Assembly (NCBI GenBank): GCA_036785705.1
Contig: JAWUZG010000070.1
Coordinates: 5,467,001 to 5,531,000, forward strand
DNA: 64,000 bases
Direction: 5' to 3'
DNA from: Acanthornis magna
Lineage: Eukaryota > Chordata > Aves > Passeriformes > Acanthizidae
A program made the translations under genes and the position numbers. Below the pieces are notes generated by a model. That model did not search any database, was not told the origin of the DNA, and was given only the letters and a program-made list of their open reading frames with translations. Each line of letters opens with the position of its first letter. The stretch's first letter is position 1. Positions 24,667-37,800 of the stretch are shown one piece after another.

Positions 24667-27600
24667 TTGGAAATTGTCATGGGGTGTCAGATACTTATCA
24701 GATACTTGAGACCAGATAAGATTCATGAGGGGATTACAGCCCTGGAAAGTTAACCTCTTTCCCCCAGTCCTGTGCTGTGGGTTGGCTTTTTCAGGATGGT
24801 GTTGGCTTTTTTGGTTGCGGTAGGGTTGGTTTTGTTTTGTTTTAATTAGTCAGGAACACGGATATAGGAAGTACTAAAGCTTTACTAGAGTTGTATGTGG
24901 AGGAACAAACTATTGTTACTGTTTGTGGGAGGAACCTGCTCAATAAGACAATATATGGGTCCCTATGTCAGCTGATAGCACCCTTGTTAAAGCCCACTAC
25001 TATAGGCCTGTCTTTCCTCCTGCTCTTGTCACTTGAAAAGCTCTAAAGCCATCACTCTTTATTTATCTGGGTTTAGAGAGAAAGGGAAGAGCTGTTTCAA
25101 ATCCCCAGGAAACACGCTGAACAAAGGGCGTGATTTGCTAGGTCAGTCCAATGGCTTATCTCCTCTCCTGGCTGCTCCCAGCCAGTGCTTCAGGCAATAG
25201 TGGTATCACTTGCCCAGGTATCTTCCCAAATGGGGGGCTGCAATGAGGGGCTGGGAGTTTCTTTGGCCAAAAAACCCAGTTGCTTTATACCTTAAACATG
25301 ATTGTTTTTTGTAGCATTGGCTTTGTTTATTTAGCAACAAATGTGGCTTGCACCCAAGGCTTTATTCCAAATGCTTGCCTTGCTGTGCTGGATGCCTGAC
25401 AGCAAGCATGCAAAAAGAGCCCTGAAGATGTGACTTGGAAATGGAATTAACTTCCCTGCAGGAGTTGCCTGAAGGAAGTAACAGCTAACAACACAGGATC
25501 TGCTTGGAGTACAGCTTATACTCTGGAACAGCAGGGAGCATGGAGCTTTTTTGTGATTTAGGTAGACTCAGTTCTCAGTGCTGGACACACAGGATCTCAT
25601 TTTGGCTTTTAAAAATTTTCCCTTATCTTCTCTGCCTATTGTAGTTTTATTCATAGTGTGCCTTATAACTGGCAGGCTCCTCAACGCTTCCAGTGAAGAA
25701 ACTAATACGTGTTGGTGAGATGTACTTGCAGGCATAAGGATTTCTATTTTTGGAGAGTGTGAATATCTGCATGTAGAAGGCTTGTCCATGGCTTTTGGAG
25801 GCATGGTAGGGGATGGTATTCCTGGATTACATGCTGTAGGAATCCTTACAGTCCTTAGGCTGGCTCAGACAGGATTCCAAAGACTCCACAAAGAATCCAG
25901 GAGTCTCTGGAGAGTGTAAATCAGAGAGATAGCACGAGCATCCCTACCAACAATGAAGTATGTGCACTGGTGCAGAGCAAGGGTGAGATCGTGACCTTTC
26001 CCTCTCTGTCCTTTTGCAGGCAGCAAGAGCATTCTCTCCCTGTGTTCTAGGCAGGAGACTGGACATGCTAGGTGATTTTCCATGGTTTTATTCTCAGGAG
26101 AGTCTCATTAAGTGTCTGTGACTTATTTTTCACTATTAATCTAGTTGTTCTGGGACCTGGTTTACCCATTTCTGGTTTACAGTCAAGGTTGCTCAATGCA
26201 GAGTGAATAAAATGGAGGTTTTCAGGAATCTGTCATCCTGGGGGCTTCCTTTCAGAGATCTTCCAAGCTTTTTTAAAAAGGTTTTTTGAGTTCCACCTTC
26301 TTCTTGGGTTAATTTTAAATCTGTATGACAGGGATAGCAGTTCTTTGTGATAGGGGGACTACCTTGGCTGATGTATATGCCTCAGTTTTACCATGGAAAA
26401 AGCCTCCAGAGGGAAAGGTTCAGCTGCTGCACACTGTAACAGAAGGTGATCCATTGAGCAGGTGCAGATGCTGAGCACAGATGGCAGAATTCCCTCCCAT
26501 CCAAGGGGTCTGCATAGCTGCTTTGCTTTAATGCCACTTAGAGGCTGTTTTCGATGCTCAAGTAGGCCTTAAATGCTGCAGTTCTTGCTGGCACACCAGA
26601 GAGGAGGGTTATGGGTGAATCTTTTAGTAGTGCTGGGAGACAGTAACTTTTGCTCTGATAGTTCTGCTGGGTTTATTTTTAGTCTTATGAGAACTCACTT
26701 GCTGTGATGAGAATCGATAGAACTTTGGCTTCAAAGTCATGGTGGCATGTCTGAAGTGTTTCTATGCTGCCTCGTTTCTTTCCCTGTCTTCATTTAATGT
26801 GTCACCACAACAAGCTTTTACTGAGGCTATAATTAAAGATTGCTATTTGATGATTTCAGTCACTGGTTTCTTCTTCATGGATTTGGAGCTAAGGAAATGA
26901 ATTTCTCCATGTTATCCTCTGATGCATCTTGCAGAGTCACCTTTATAGCACTTTAAATGGGGATGTTCCTGTAAACTCCTGCTTGCTTTGAGATACTTCA
27001 GAAGCTGTTTAGCCATCTGGGTTAAAAAAAACCTCTTGAATCCTGATTGTTTTCTGGCTTCTAATTGTTATGTCCCTACAAACTTGGTAGCATTATCCAA
27101 GTCCAGCTTTATCCTACCTTAGTGATTCCATCACGTAGCCTGCCTGGTGGGGGGAAGTGCTGGGGAAATCAAGAGCTGTGTGAAGCAGGCAGTCTTGCAA
27201 AAACTCTTGGTTTGTAGTTTCCTGCCTTCAGTAGCAGTAAAATGCTGCTGCCTTGCATACCATGGATACCTGTCTATCCACTTAGAGCAACCAGATAGTG
27301 TGCTTTATTGGGTACAAAGGTCAACTGGACGGGTTCATGAAAGAGAAATTAATTGAGGGTGACTAAATAGATAAAAAGGAGTCTGGCACAGGAAGTCTCT
27401 GATCCTCAAATGGTTGTCTGCTGGGAGACTGCCAGGAGGTATCGTGTGTGCTCACCCAGTTCTGCTCCTTCTTAGAGATCTGCTCTCCACCACTGCTGGG
27501 AGACAGACTGCTGGGATGGGTGGCTCGTTCTGATGCAGTGTCGTAGCTCTTATGTTTTCATACACAGCCTCCTTCTCCACAAGAGAAAATGTTGCTGCCT

Positions 27601-28555
27601 GGGCACCTTTAAACAGCTGAGACCTTGTTACTGTAGAAGGATTGAGATGCAAATCTGAAGGACCTGATCCTGACATGCACTTTGTTTTGAAAGCTTGCTC
27701 TCTCTCAAACCTAAAAATATCAAAAGCTTCAGCTGCCTGCAGGGCTCCTATTCTCTCTGGTGCGGTCAGAAAGGTGAAGTAATAAAATTTACATAGTCAA
27801 GTAGTTGGGAAAATGGCTAATTAGAGCATAAAAAAAAAATATTTGTCCTTAATGCTTATTGTCATTGCCAGGATCAATACTAGCCTGGTTGTTGCAATCC
27901 AGACCTGGCTCCTGGCTGGACAGATCCTGTAGGAAGTTGCTTGTGTCATCTTCCAAGAGTGCCGTGGTTGTTGCGTGTTGAGCCCTTGGGTGCAGCCTAA
28001 AGCCAGGGAGCTTGTGTAGGTTTCCAGAGCCTCACTGAGATAAGGCAGCGGCCCCAGGGCCCTGGTTAAATGTTAACAGCCTGCTGCCAGCAGTGTGTCT
28101 GCAGGGCAGGGAGCAGGTACTAGTGGCTGCAAGTTCAGCATGCTCTAATTGGCAACACTAACCTGCCTTGGCATGCTCTCAGGTGTCTGTTTCACCCCGT
28201 TACAGCTTGCTTCAGGACGGCTGCATGTTCCCTGTATTTGTGTTGTCTTAAGTACGTTGGGGGTAATTTTGTAGGCTTAACTCTATCACTGTGAATTTGC
28301 CTTCATTGTGTTAAAATAGTCTGAAGCAGAGATGTTGTTTGCTTTTGCCCTTAAAATTCAGACAGAGTTGGACTCTGATCTTACACCAGATGAGCAGTCT
28401 GCCTGACATTTTGGAGGCATTTATAGCCAGTTTAATTATTCTTGTGCTGGTTGCTGTGACTCGGAAGTGGAAATGCCCAGTGAGCTCATACTAGCTTTTG
28501 AAATCCTGACATGTTAATGCACTACCTACTTAGGTGCTTCATTAGCATAGTGACT
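24667..28555. other. Anonymous non-coding sequence
   Basis: No exon, RNA or mobile element recognised. A G/T-biased stretch with repeated GTTGGCTTTTT occurs at about 24,780-24,846. Confidence 0.6.
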
Positions 28556-28754
28556 AAGTAACTGGGCTGCGAGTAAGCTGTGTCTGAGCTGGCATCCTCT
28601 CAGGAGTAGGAGCGGGCACTGTTTGTGGCTGCTCGATTGGCAGCGAGCGAGGCATTTCTGATAGAGAGAGGGTTTTTTCTCCGAGTTAATGAAGCCTGCA
28701 ACAAAGTCAGCAAATCTGGCTGCTGGGCTGGCAGCTCCCAGGCAGCCAGTGCAG
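28556..28754 (+). other. Weak candidate alternative first exon
   Basis: This stretch is richer in C/G than its surroundings, has six CpGs between 28,570 and 28,683, and ends at CAG|GTAGGA (donor GT at 28755), a good 5' splice site. A 22-codon frame from ATG at 28689 reaches the donor in phase 0, but the start context is weak (T at -3), so it would more likely be untranslated. No TATA or known peptide is recognised. RNA-seq or CAGE would decide. Confidence 0.15.
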
Positions 28755-30104
28755 GTAGGAGCAGGAGCTGTAGGACATCTGAGGAATTGCTCCATCTGCA
28801 TCCCTGCCTGCCAACAGTGCTTCTGGACGAGCACGGGGCACACACGGGCACCATGCTGGTGCTGGGCTCTTCACTTCTTGGGATTCAGCCAGGTGCCCTC
28901 GCTGCTGCTGCTTCTGCACCATTCAGAGGCTCTGTTCCATGTTAGATTAGGGAATATCCCATTGGGCAATTGCATTTAATGGAGTTGAACTTCACTGTGT
29001 CAGTCGTCCTGTGGTGTGCTGCTAGCTTGCTGTGGAGTCTTGTGCCAGTGCTAACCTCAGGACTGGGAGCCACAGAGCATTGCACCAGTGCCCTGGTGAC
29101 CAGTTCCCAGTCAGAATTGGGAAGAATTTGTGCACAAGAGGGTCTGCATGAAACTTCCCTGAAGGTGGTGGAAGAATTTGTTTCTCACTAGTTTCCACCT
29201 AAAGTGGACACTTCATAAAGGCCTCATGTATGTATTTGAAAAGGTCAGCGTGTCAGAATTAAATAATCTTGAGGGAAATTTATCCAGCTACAGTGCCTAC
29301 ACACCCCTCAAATCCTATTTAATCTCTTAAATAGTTATGCAATGCTTTGGCCTTGTGCATAGGGGAGAATTTCACCTGGTGTGAACAGGTCTAAGGGAAC
29401 GTGTGGGATCCTGTGAAGTAGGTAACACATAGGGGTGACTTAATCCCCCGCTGAAATACAGCCACAGCAAACACCTTTTCACTTCCAAGAGGAAATGAGG
29501 AGGAATATACAAATATTCACTTAAAGAATGAAGACACACTTTTAGCAAGGGAACTCTAATGACCAGAAATAGCATTCCAGCCAGGATACCTGGGTTAACA
29601 ACCTAAGGCTTCTTTCAAAACTGCCCTAAGATTCTTGCAGTCACAAGTGGCCAGGAACTTTTTTTAAAATGTGGCCTGAAAGTCTGTGCCCTGGGTTTTG
29701 CTGTTACCCTGATATTAAACCACGTAATTACAGAGAAGTTATTCTGTCTTTATACTTATGTAGTGAAAAAGTAATTTGGCCTGGTGTTAGTGTGTGTTAA
29801 AAGCAGACTGGTAGATTCTATGGAACCGTAAAAAAGATCACTTACTGGGTGTGTTTCTGTAACAGGGACAGCTCCTGACTGATCTATCTCTCTCTATAGC
29901 CTTTGTGAAACCACTGGAAAACATGGTCACATTATTTTGGGGGAGGAGTCTGTGTGTACTGTGTTTAAATTCTAGACTGCTGTAAGTCCATCAGAAAACT
30001 GTGGACATAGAAAGATTGATGTTGCCAGAGCAAATTTAATTATTAAAAAAAAAAAAGCTACAAATGAGTTATTTTTTGTTGATTTACCTATGGAGGGTTT
30101 TTTG
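28755..30104. other. Anonymous non-coding sequence
   Basis: The first 200 bp stay C/G-richer; the rest is ordinary. No gene or repeat family recognised. Confidence 0.55.
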
Positions 30105-30164
30105 ATTTGTTTTTGTTTGTTTGGGTTTTTTGTTTGTTTGTTTGTTGTTGTTGCTTGGGTGTTT
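30105..30164 (+). repeat. (TTTG)n / G-T microsatellite-like tract
   Basis: A nearly pure G/T stretch of GTTT, TTTG and GTT units, including GTTTGTTTGTTTGTTGTTGTTG near 30132-30153. Imperfect simple repeat. Confidence 0.85.
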
Positions 30165-30892
30165 TAGTAATATTGTAACCTTATAGGGTCTAACTGTAGG
30201 CCGGAGACTATCTGTATGGGACTTGGGTTTGCTTTTACTTTTGGCTTCATTAGCAATGTGATTTTTGGCCATGTGTTACATATTAAAGTGAGAGTGCCTG
30301 AGTGATGTGGAGTGGTGACAGAAATCCGTCCCTTTAAAAGTAAATGGCCACCCCACGCAACCAGAGACAACAAAAAATTCCCAATCCAAATCAAAGCCAA
30401 GGGTGTTACGGCAAATAAAAGCTCCTTTGAGTACACTACGTAGGTTTTTGTAATGCATCTTTTCATTCTTCTTGCGTGAAATAGCTGTTTTGGTGTGAGG
30501 GGTGACACCAAATGAAATAGTGGTTTGTGAACTCTTGTGCAAGGAAAAGAGACGGTGCTGAGGGGTAGAAAGTAAGCAGGCTTTGGATTGTGCTCCTTTT
30601 CCTGCCGCTGGGGAGTAATGAGGTATTGTGGATGTGTCACCTAGTGTCTCTGTTCCTGGGTTTCCTCCTCAGCAGGATGTGTGACATTTCTCTCGCTTGC
30701 GTGAGGAGCCTGGGATCGCTTCAAGATGGTGGAGTTGCTCAGCAGGAGAGTTATGTGCCACTACATTTCCTGTTCAAATGCATTTCCTCCCGTTACTGAG
30801 TGACAGAGAGGAGGAAGGGAATTTTTCAGAAAGGCTGAAAATGAGCCTTAGACAGCTGCTTTCCAGATTGTAGGGAAAACAACGGATTTTAA

Positions 30893-30913
30893 TTTTTTTT
30901 TTTTTTTTTTTTT
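30893..30913. repeat. T21 homopolymer
   Basis: Twenty-one consecutive T. It could be the tail of a minus-strand retrocopy, but no recognisable body lies next to it. Confidence 0.85.
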
Positions 30914-31503
30914 AATCTTCTCAAAAGCTTGTGTTTGCCCACTGCCACTGCACTGTGTAATACACAAATGTGCCGGAGGTTTCTGAGGGGCAAGTGAAGA
31001 AAGCAACTTGGTGTGGTGTGGGAGCTGCCTCAGCAGGAACTCTTGCAGACAAGCAAGGGTTAAAAATTGCCTAGGGAAAGCTGAAGGCAACAAGAATACG
31101 CTCATGTGGTTATGCCAAAAGGAAACTTCCAGCCCTGATGGTTGGACTGAAACAAAAAACATTTTTGTCACTTTTCTCTCTGTCTCCCTGTGGGAGCATG
31201 GGGCTGTGGAAGGGCTGAATAAGGCAAGAGAGATGATCTTGTTGTTAAGAGTTCTGGCTCATTGGGTTATGCCTTTAATGTGGTGTTGTATCATCGTGAC
31301 TTTTTTTGGGGAGGGAGTTCGTTTTTTGGTCACTTGCTAAGGCCCTGTCTTGAAAACAGCTGTCTGCTGGACAATGGACTACTAAGCATGACAGGCTTGG
31401 AAACAGGAAGGAGTCTCTTGAACCAAAATGTGAAAATCGTAAGATCTATGCAAGAGGAGGGAAGAAGTGTGGAAATGTTAGCAGGTAGTCCTGCATCAAA
31501 TGT

Positions 31504-31565
31504 CTTTTTTTTTCTTTTGCTTTAAAAAAAAAATAAAAAAAAATTAAAATTAAATTTAAAAAGAA
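31504..31565. repeat. T-rich then A-rich low-complexity tract
   Basis: A run of T with one C is followed by A9, A9 and short TTAAAATTAAA units. It has inverted A/T symmetry and could form a hairpin. Confidence 0.75.
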
Positions 31566-31825
31566 AGGATTTAAAACTGCAATACTTGCTGAAGTGAGTT
31601 TGCTGTTGTGGTTTTGGTAATTTTTTTTTCATAGACAGTGTGAAAAGAAATGAAAAGCATTAACAGCCTTGCAAGGTCACTGGGACCTGAGCAGAATTAT
31701 TAACTGGTTCTCTCTCTGTCAGGCACTCTGTATTCACTGTATCACAAGCTTGAAGCCAGACCTTATTTTACTAAGCAAAAAATGGTCCTTTTGTTGCTGT
31801 TTTTCCCCTAGTGTCATCTCTCATG

Positions 31826-31839
31826 GTTGCCAGGGAAAC
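31826..31839. promoter_or_regulatory. RFX-like site
   Basis: GTTGCCAGGGAAAC: a perfect GTTGCC half-site with a second half GGAAAC one base off GGCAAC. Third RFX-like match in the window; binding inferred. Confidence 0.25.
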
Positions 31840-34800
31840 CAGTGTGTATCCTTTCAGCATAGGTTATTGGGCCTCAGGAAGGAAGTGCTCCAATGCTGGC
31901 CTGCTATTTTTATAGAACCATTACATAATACAATCTATTAAAGCTTCCTCTCGGTGTTTTATGGCACAAAGGGGAAATTAAGTTTGATGACTCCTAAATG
32001 TTTGATGGAGGATGTCAGGTGACTTCTGGATTGTTTTGTGCTCACCGCATAGCAACAATATTTCTGTGTGCAATTCAAGAAGAACAAATATACATTAGTG
32101 CCCCGGGCAATATTTGCCTGCATGCAGATCACCAGAGGAAATTGAATTCTAAGCAGAGCAAGTACAAACAGTGTAAAAGTGCAGGGTGCTATCAGCTAGG
32201 GAGGGTGAGATGGCAGAGTAGTTGATGTTTTGACAGCAAAAGGAAAAGAGGCTTAAAGGAAGATATTTTTTTCTTTTCCATATTCTATTGTACTGCACAG
32301 AAACTGGGAGGTGCCCCAATGCATTGGCAATCACCATATACATCTGCAACATGCATACTGTAGTAACCCTTTCTTTACTGACACTGATTTCTCAGGATTT
32401 AGTGCTGTGACAGAATGGGGATTGAAGCTTTGGCATCACAAGCCTTGATTATTTCAAGTACGAGAAAACTCTGTAGAGTTGGTGTTGGCTGTATGTGAAA
32501 CTTGAATTGCTCCCGTATATATATTCCCCTCCTAGGTATGTTTCACGTGCCCAGTGATAGTTCAGAGATATATTTAAAATGAATCATTCTGGGTTTAATA
32601 CAGGAAGCAATCTCTGCTCAGAGACTGAAGGTTCACAATTCCTTCAGCTCCTTCTTGTCGAGGTCAGATCAACACTGTGTCTTGACTGATCCATAGCTCC
32701 AAGTGAAAAGGTTTAGCATGCAGATGAGTTGCTGTGAAATAATATTACTGCACAGCACTTGCTCCAGGGGAACTGTCCATGTACTTGCACTTGGCCTGCA
32801 CCAAATATGAGATAATTCAAACCAGACTAGCCATCAGTGTCTGTTTTTTGTCTATTGCATGTAGAAATCTATGATTTTCATAAGTTTTTAGTTGCCAGTA
32901 TGACAACTGTGTTGTCCTTCAGCCCAAATTTAACATGGATCTGGAGTTTCTAATATGGAAGACATGCAATCAGAGGTAGCTTTGTGCTGAGTCCTCAGTG
33001 CTGTCCATTGAAAGAAGGAAGTAATGGGACTGTAAGTGACAAGGTTGCAGGCTTTGGAAAGAGCAGGAAAATATCCTTCCAAAATCCTAAACTGTGGGGG
33101 GGGCTAACCTGTCTCCTGATCTTTACTGCTCGTGAAAGAAAGGTGTTATTTCCACTTGAAACTGAAAACTGCCAAGTGAAAATAACTTAGTCTCTATACA
33201 AGCGGAAATATTCCTAAAGCTGAGAATTGTAATTCAAACGTTTGCATTTACAGAAGTAGCTTCAGTGATATTGTGCACTGCATTGGAGGGAGATTCATTG
33301 CTGTTTTCAACTGTCCCTGCTTATTTCAAAGATGGCACTGCTCTTCCAAAACAGCAGGGAGTGAGGGAAGAATTTTTAGTTGCTTGTAACCCTTTTGAAG
33401 TAGCAGAAAACCTTCTGTGCCAGTAAAGTCTGTGCCCTACCGTTCAGGGAGGACATTTGAGATGATCCCTGCCAGGGGAATTGCTTGGTGTGACTAGGTG
33501 AAAACAAAAGGGAAAGTTAAAAAAACTCAGGTCTTGACACTTTGCTCCTGAGAAATAACAGGAGTTTGATTCACAAAAAGAAAAAAAGAACTTCATTTTT
33601 GACCAGGAGGTTATATAGGACTCAGAGGATGCAAGATTTTACATGCCCCAAAGGAGGGGTGGAGGAGGAACCAGAGCTCAGTACAGTTTTACTAGGCTCC
33701 AGTCAGCATGTGTGCAGCACACTGCTGTAAATCCATGGCCATGATTTAACGTGAAGATTAGAGCTTACTAGGAGTTTTCCAAGAAAACATTTTTTTCATC
33801 AAAACTTTTCATGGAAACTTGTCGCTTTGGATGAAACTTTTGCGTGGAAAATTTTCTGTGATCTGGCACTGAGTTGCTGTAGAAAGCCAGAGCAGAGAGC
33901 TCAGAATAGCCAATACCCCGGAGGGTAGAGCTTTTCCTGGGAATGCAGGAGATGTGTCTGCCAAACATGAGGTCTTGATTCTCAGGTTCCTGTTCGTTCA
34001 CTGTTACAAGCTCTGACTACTGGGCTTTTGGCTGTCCTGTGTGGATGCCTCTTTCTCACAGGAGGGGTTGGAGGGTAAGTCTCCCACTCTGTCTCCTCTT
34101 TTGTGTCCTGGTACAGAAGAATTTGTTGTTGTAATCCTAAAAATGTTAGCAGGACAAGGAACAAGCTTCCCACCCCATCCTAATGATGTGTTTTCACATG
34201 TTCCCACCATATGCAGTTTCTATTGTACTGCAGCATGTTTGTAGGCGGTGGGTCAGGCAGGATCCCATCTGCCCAGTCCTGATCATTCAAATTGGTGGCC
34301 TGGCTGGAGAAGTTGGGTGGTTGCCCTTCTACATCACTGCCTCTGCACTGGGACTGTGCTCTATTAGGACCATTCCTTAGCCAGATTCAGTCTGGACCAG
34401 AGACTTAAAATAGGTCTCCACACACTCACCTAATCTCAGCTTTGAAAATGTTTCTATTTTATTGTTATTTCTGGTGTAAGTCATAACTCCTCAAAGGAGC
34501 AGGCTTTGGAGACCCCGAGCTAGGTGACTAGTTTAGCTCCACCAGATGATAGTCCATCTTGATCCTTTTAATTAATCCTTAATTTAAATAAAGTGGCACA
34601 ACCTTAGGAGGACATGCAGAAGTACCTTTCTAGCCTAGCAGGAAATAATGTTGTTTTCAATTAATTGCTCTTTTCCCACTCCTTTCCCCAGAGTCATGTC
34701 TATGATTTGAGACAACTTGTCAAAACCACAATTTGCGAAACTTTAGGTATTGATAAAATAGCAATTTCTGAAGGAAACTGAACTACTGAGTGTATATATT

Positions 34801-37800
34801 TTAATGCTTCTGACTTTGTGCTGTCCAGAACAAAAGTGCCCACTGAAGAGAGAGTGAAGCAGCAGGCAAAGCAAAGGAGACTGGAGAAGATACTTCCTGT
34901 GTTTGCTTTGAAAGCAGTGATGTATAAAAATCCTTGTTTGTTTTCAGAAGGAACCTCTGGAGGAAAACAACTGCGGGCAAGAACGTGCAAAATGTAGAGC
35001 TAGAATTATCTGACTTTGTCCTGTCAAATGTTAAGCCAAACAGGAAGGTTTATTTTTCTCCCTTCTTTTTTTCTTTTGGCAACTACTTCCCTAAGCTTCC
35101 TATGGGGTGGAAATGGGCAATAAATAGCAGGGTATCTAATGGCATCATTCCAGGCCTCCCAGCTACTGGCGTTGGCAAGGAAATGGCTCTCCTTTTGCTT
35201 CCTTCTTATTTTTAGAGTGCTGAGTTTTCAGGGGGTGGAGGGAGGGTCGGCTATTATCAGTGAGAGTCAAACCACAGTGGCTGCCTTCCGTGGGGCTCTC
35301 ACCACCCTGCCAAACTGGAGGAAGTTGGACTCATATAATTCACACCGCCAGCGGTTTTGCCTTGTAAGCGAGGCTTCCTTTAAATCTAAAATACATTCTC
35401 ATGCACGCAAAGCTGAACCCTCTCATTCCTATAGGACCTGCTTTAAATATGTCCACGTTTTTGCCTTTTGGCCTCTCAGGCTTTTTTTTTTATTTTTATT
35501 TTTTTATTTCCCCTGCTGTCACTTCTTCAAGTTTGAAAATGCTCACTGGAGAGATGAATTGCAAACAGAACCAATGTTGCTCTTGGAAAAGTTGCTCAAA
35601 GAACAAGCCCTGGAGAACAACAGGCTGCAAAACCAGTCTTCTCTGTGATTTGATGACTTCCATATAAAAATAATCTTCTCCAAAATTCTATTTTCAGCTT
35701 GGTGTATTTGAAGTTGACGGATTTTTTTGGTTTTGTTGTTTTTGTTTTTGTTTTTTTTAGAATTGTCAACCATGCAAACCAGAGAAAATACAACTGGGTT
35801 TATTAAAAATCAAGAAGATTTGTTTGTCATGAGGTGAGAAAAAGAACCAAAAATACCAAAGGCTGTTTCCAAGTTTCAGAAGTTAAGCTTTTTCTCCTGT
35901 GAAACTTTAGACACTATTCTTAGTTTTTGCACAGGGGTGCTTGATTTTCATTTTAAATTTGTAAGCCAGCTCAATTCAGAATTCATTCACACATGATAGG
36001 CTTATATTTCTATTTGGCTGTGGAGCAGAGCTTTAAACTGGAGACGTTCAGCTTGGTTTTGATTCTGACATGAACATTTGAAACACCTCTATTTCTACAA
36101 ACTGCATACAAGAGCACTTTTTTTGGTGTGTGTGCTTTGTTTCATATCCTGGACTTAGAGCAATCACCGCTGGAAGCTTTGATCTGCAGCAAGTCCCATG
36201 GGTTGCTCCTCCCCCAAAGTGGACTCAGGTATACCAAATTCCTTCTGAAAGCTTTTCCAAGGTTGTCTCCTGGCTATTGGTCCCAGGGAGTGGTCTAGCA
36301 TCCATCTTGTAGTAGGGGATGCTGTGGAGGTACCCTGGTTTGGACTGTATTCTTCCAGGTTGTATGCAAATACATGTTCTGAAATATCTCCTAGCAAAGG
36401 AAAAACTGATTCCTAGGCTAGATTTGTAACTTTACCTGAAGCCTTGAGGCACAGAGCAAGGCATGATACTCGATACCAGAGGAATGGGTAAGGGAAAACC
36501 AGAGCAAAAATATCTGCTTGTACATGTTCAAATTCTGTTGGTTTAGGTTGCACCATGGAGTTTAATCACGGCAGGGATCTTTCAAATGTGGCCTTGGTGG
36601 TTTCTGAAGAAAAATTTCATAGTTGTGAATATGTCTCCAGGTGATTTACTAAGTCTGTGCTAACTAATGCAGCCCCTTGGGCCTGTGGCAGTCTGGGATT
36701 TGGCAAGACCTTAGCTGAATCACAGTATTTTCCAATCACATGGTTCTAGAAGAATGGTTCTGTAATCCATGGTACCTTCTTGTTTCATGTAGTTTCTGAT
36801 GCAAAGACTGAGGAGGACCCTGGGACTGGCCAGCCTTGGAAAGTCATGATGCTGAATGGATAGTGCAAGTTTGTTTTCACTTGTGCTTTGTGTAATAATG
36901 TGGGAATGCAGACTTTAACCAATGATTTTTTATGTAATTTGCACTTGATCTCCAACAGAGTTTCAATTTGAACCTGAGAACAGAGACATTTCTGCTTTTG
37001 TGTTGTGATACTTTGTATAAGCCTATGCATTCTACTCAATGTGAGGTTATTTGTTTTTTCCAGATAAAAACATCCTCAGCTATGAACAAGTAGGAATATT
37101 GCCACAAAACAATGATTTATTGCTGTTATTTTTATTTTGATGACAAAACAAAGACTCTTCAAGCAGATTAAAGAACCTTAGTTGGCATGTTTATCCTGAG
37201 ACCACTGAATATTGGCTCTAAAAAATCTCTGTTGTCCAAGTACCACTTCGATTTCTGGAAGAATACAATCCAATTACTCTGTCATTGCACTAACATACCC
37301 CCATTTGTGTTGTTTCCTTGGTTGATTTGTGTTCAAGAGGATCTGTTCTCCAAGCAGTTTGATACTATGAGTAGGTAACCATGATAAATGCATTATAAAG
37401 TTGCTTTGCACTTAACTTACGATGTTCTGCTCTTTAGCATATATTAGAGACAGGATTTAATAGTCTTCTGTCCTTAATTCTCATTCATATCCACTCTACA
37501 ATAGTCTATTGGAAAGTGTAAATTGCATTTTATTACAGAATTTGCAAGTATCTATAGTGAAATATTGCTTCTATCAAAGGCTCATTTATGATGTCAGGTT
37601 TAATCAGATTTATATGACATACTTTTAAAGGTTTAAGGGCTCTTCCCTCCTTCCTTTTGTCCCTGAGAGTCCTGGTTTACTGGTATAAGGCATGATGTTT
37701 CCTGAGTGATAACATTAAATGTATTATCCTCCTGGTGTGCTTGAATAGGAATTATGATAGAGAAACCCTTTTGGAAGTACCTAATAAATCTCTTATCACT

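Noticed and set aside
30164..30640. 158-codon minus-strand frame
   Set aside because: No domain or signal recognised, low sequence coherence, overlapped by another frame on the same strand. Treated as fortuitous.
35139..35648. Longest plus-strand open frame, 169 codons
   Set aside because: It includes a Phe/Leu run translated from a T-rich tract, has no recognisable domain, and other frames overlap it. Length is compatible with chance in 64 kb.
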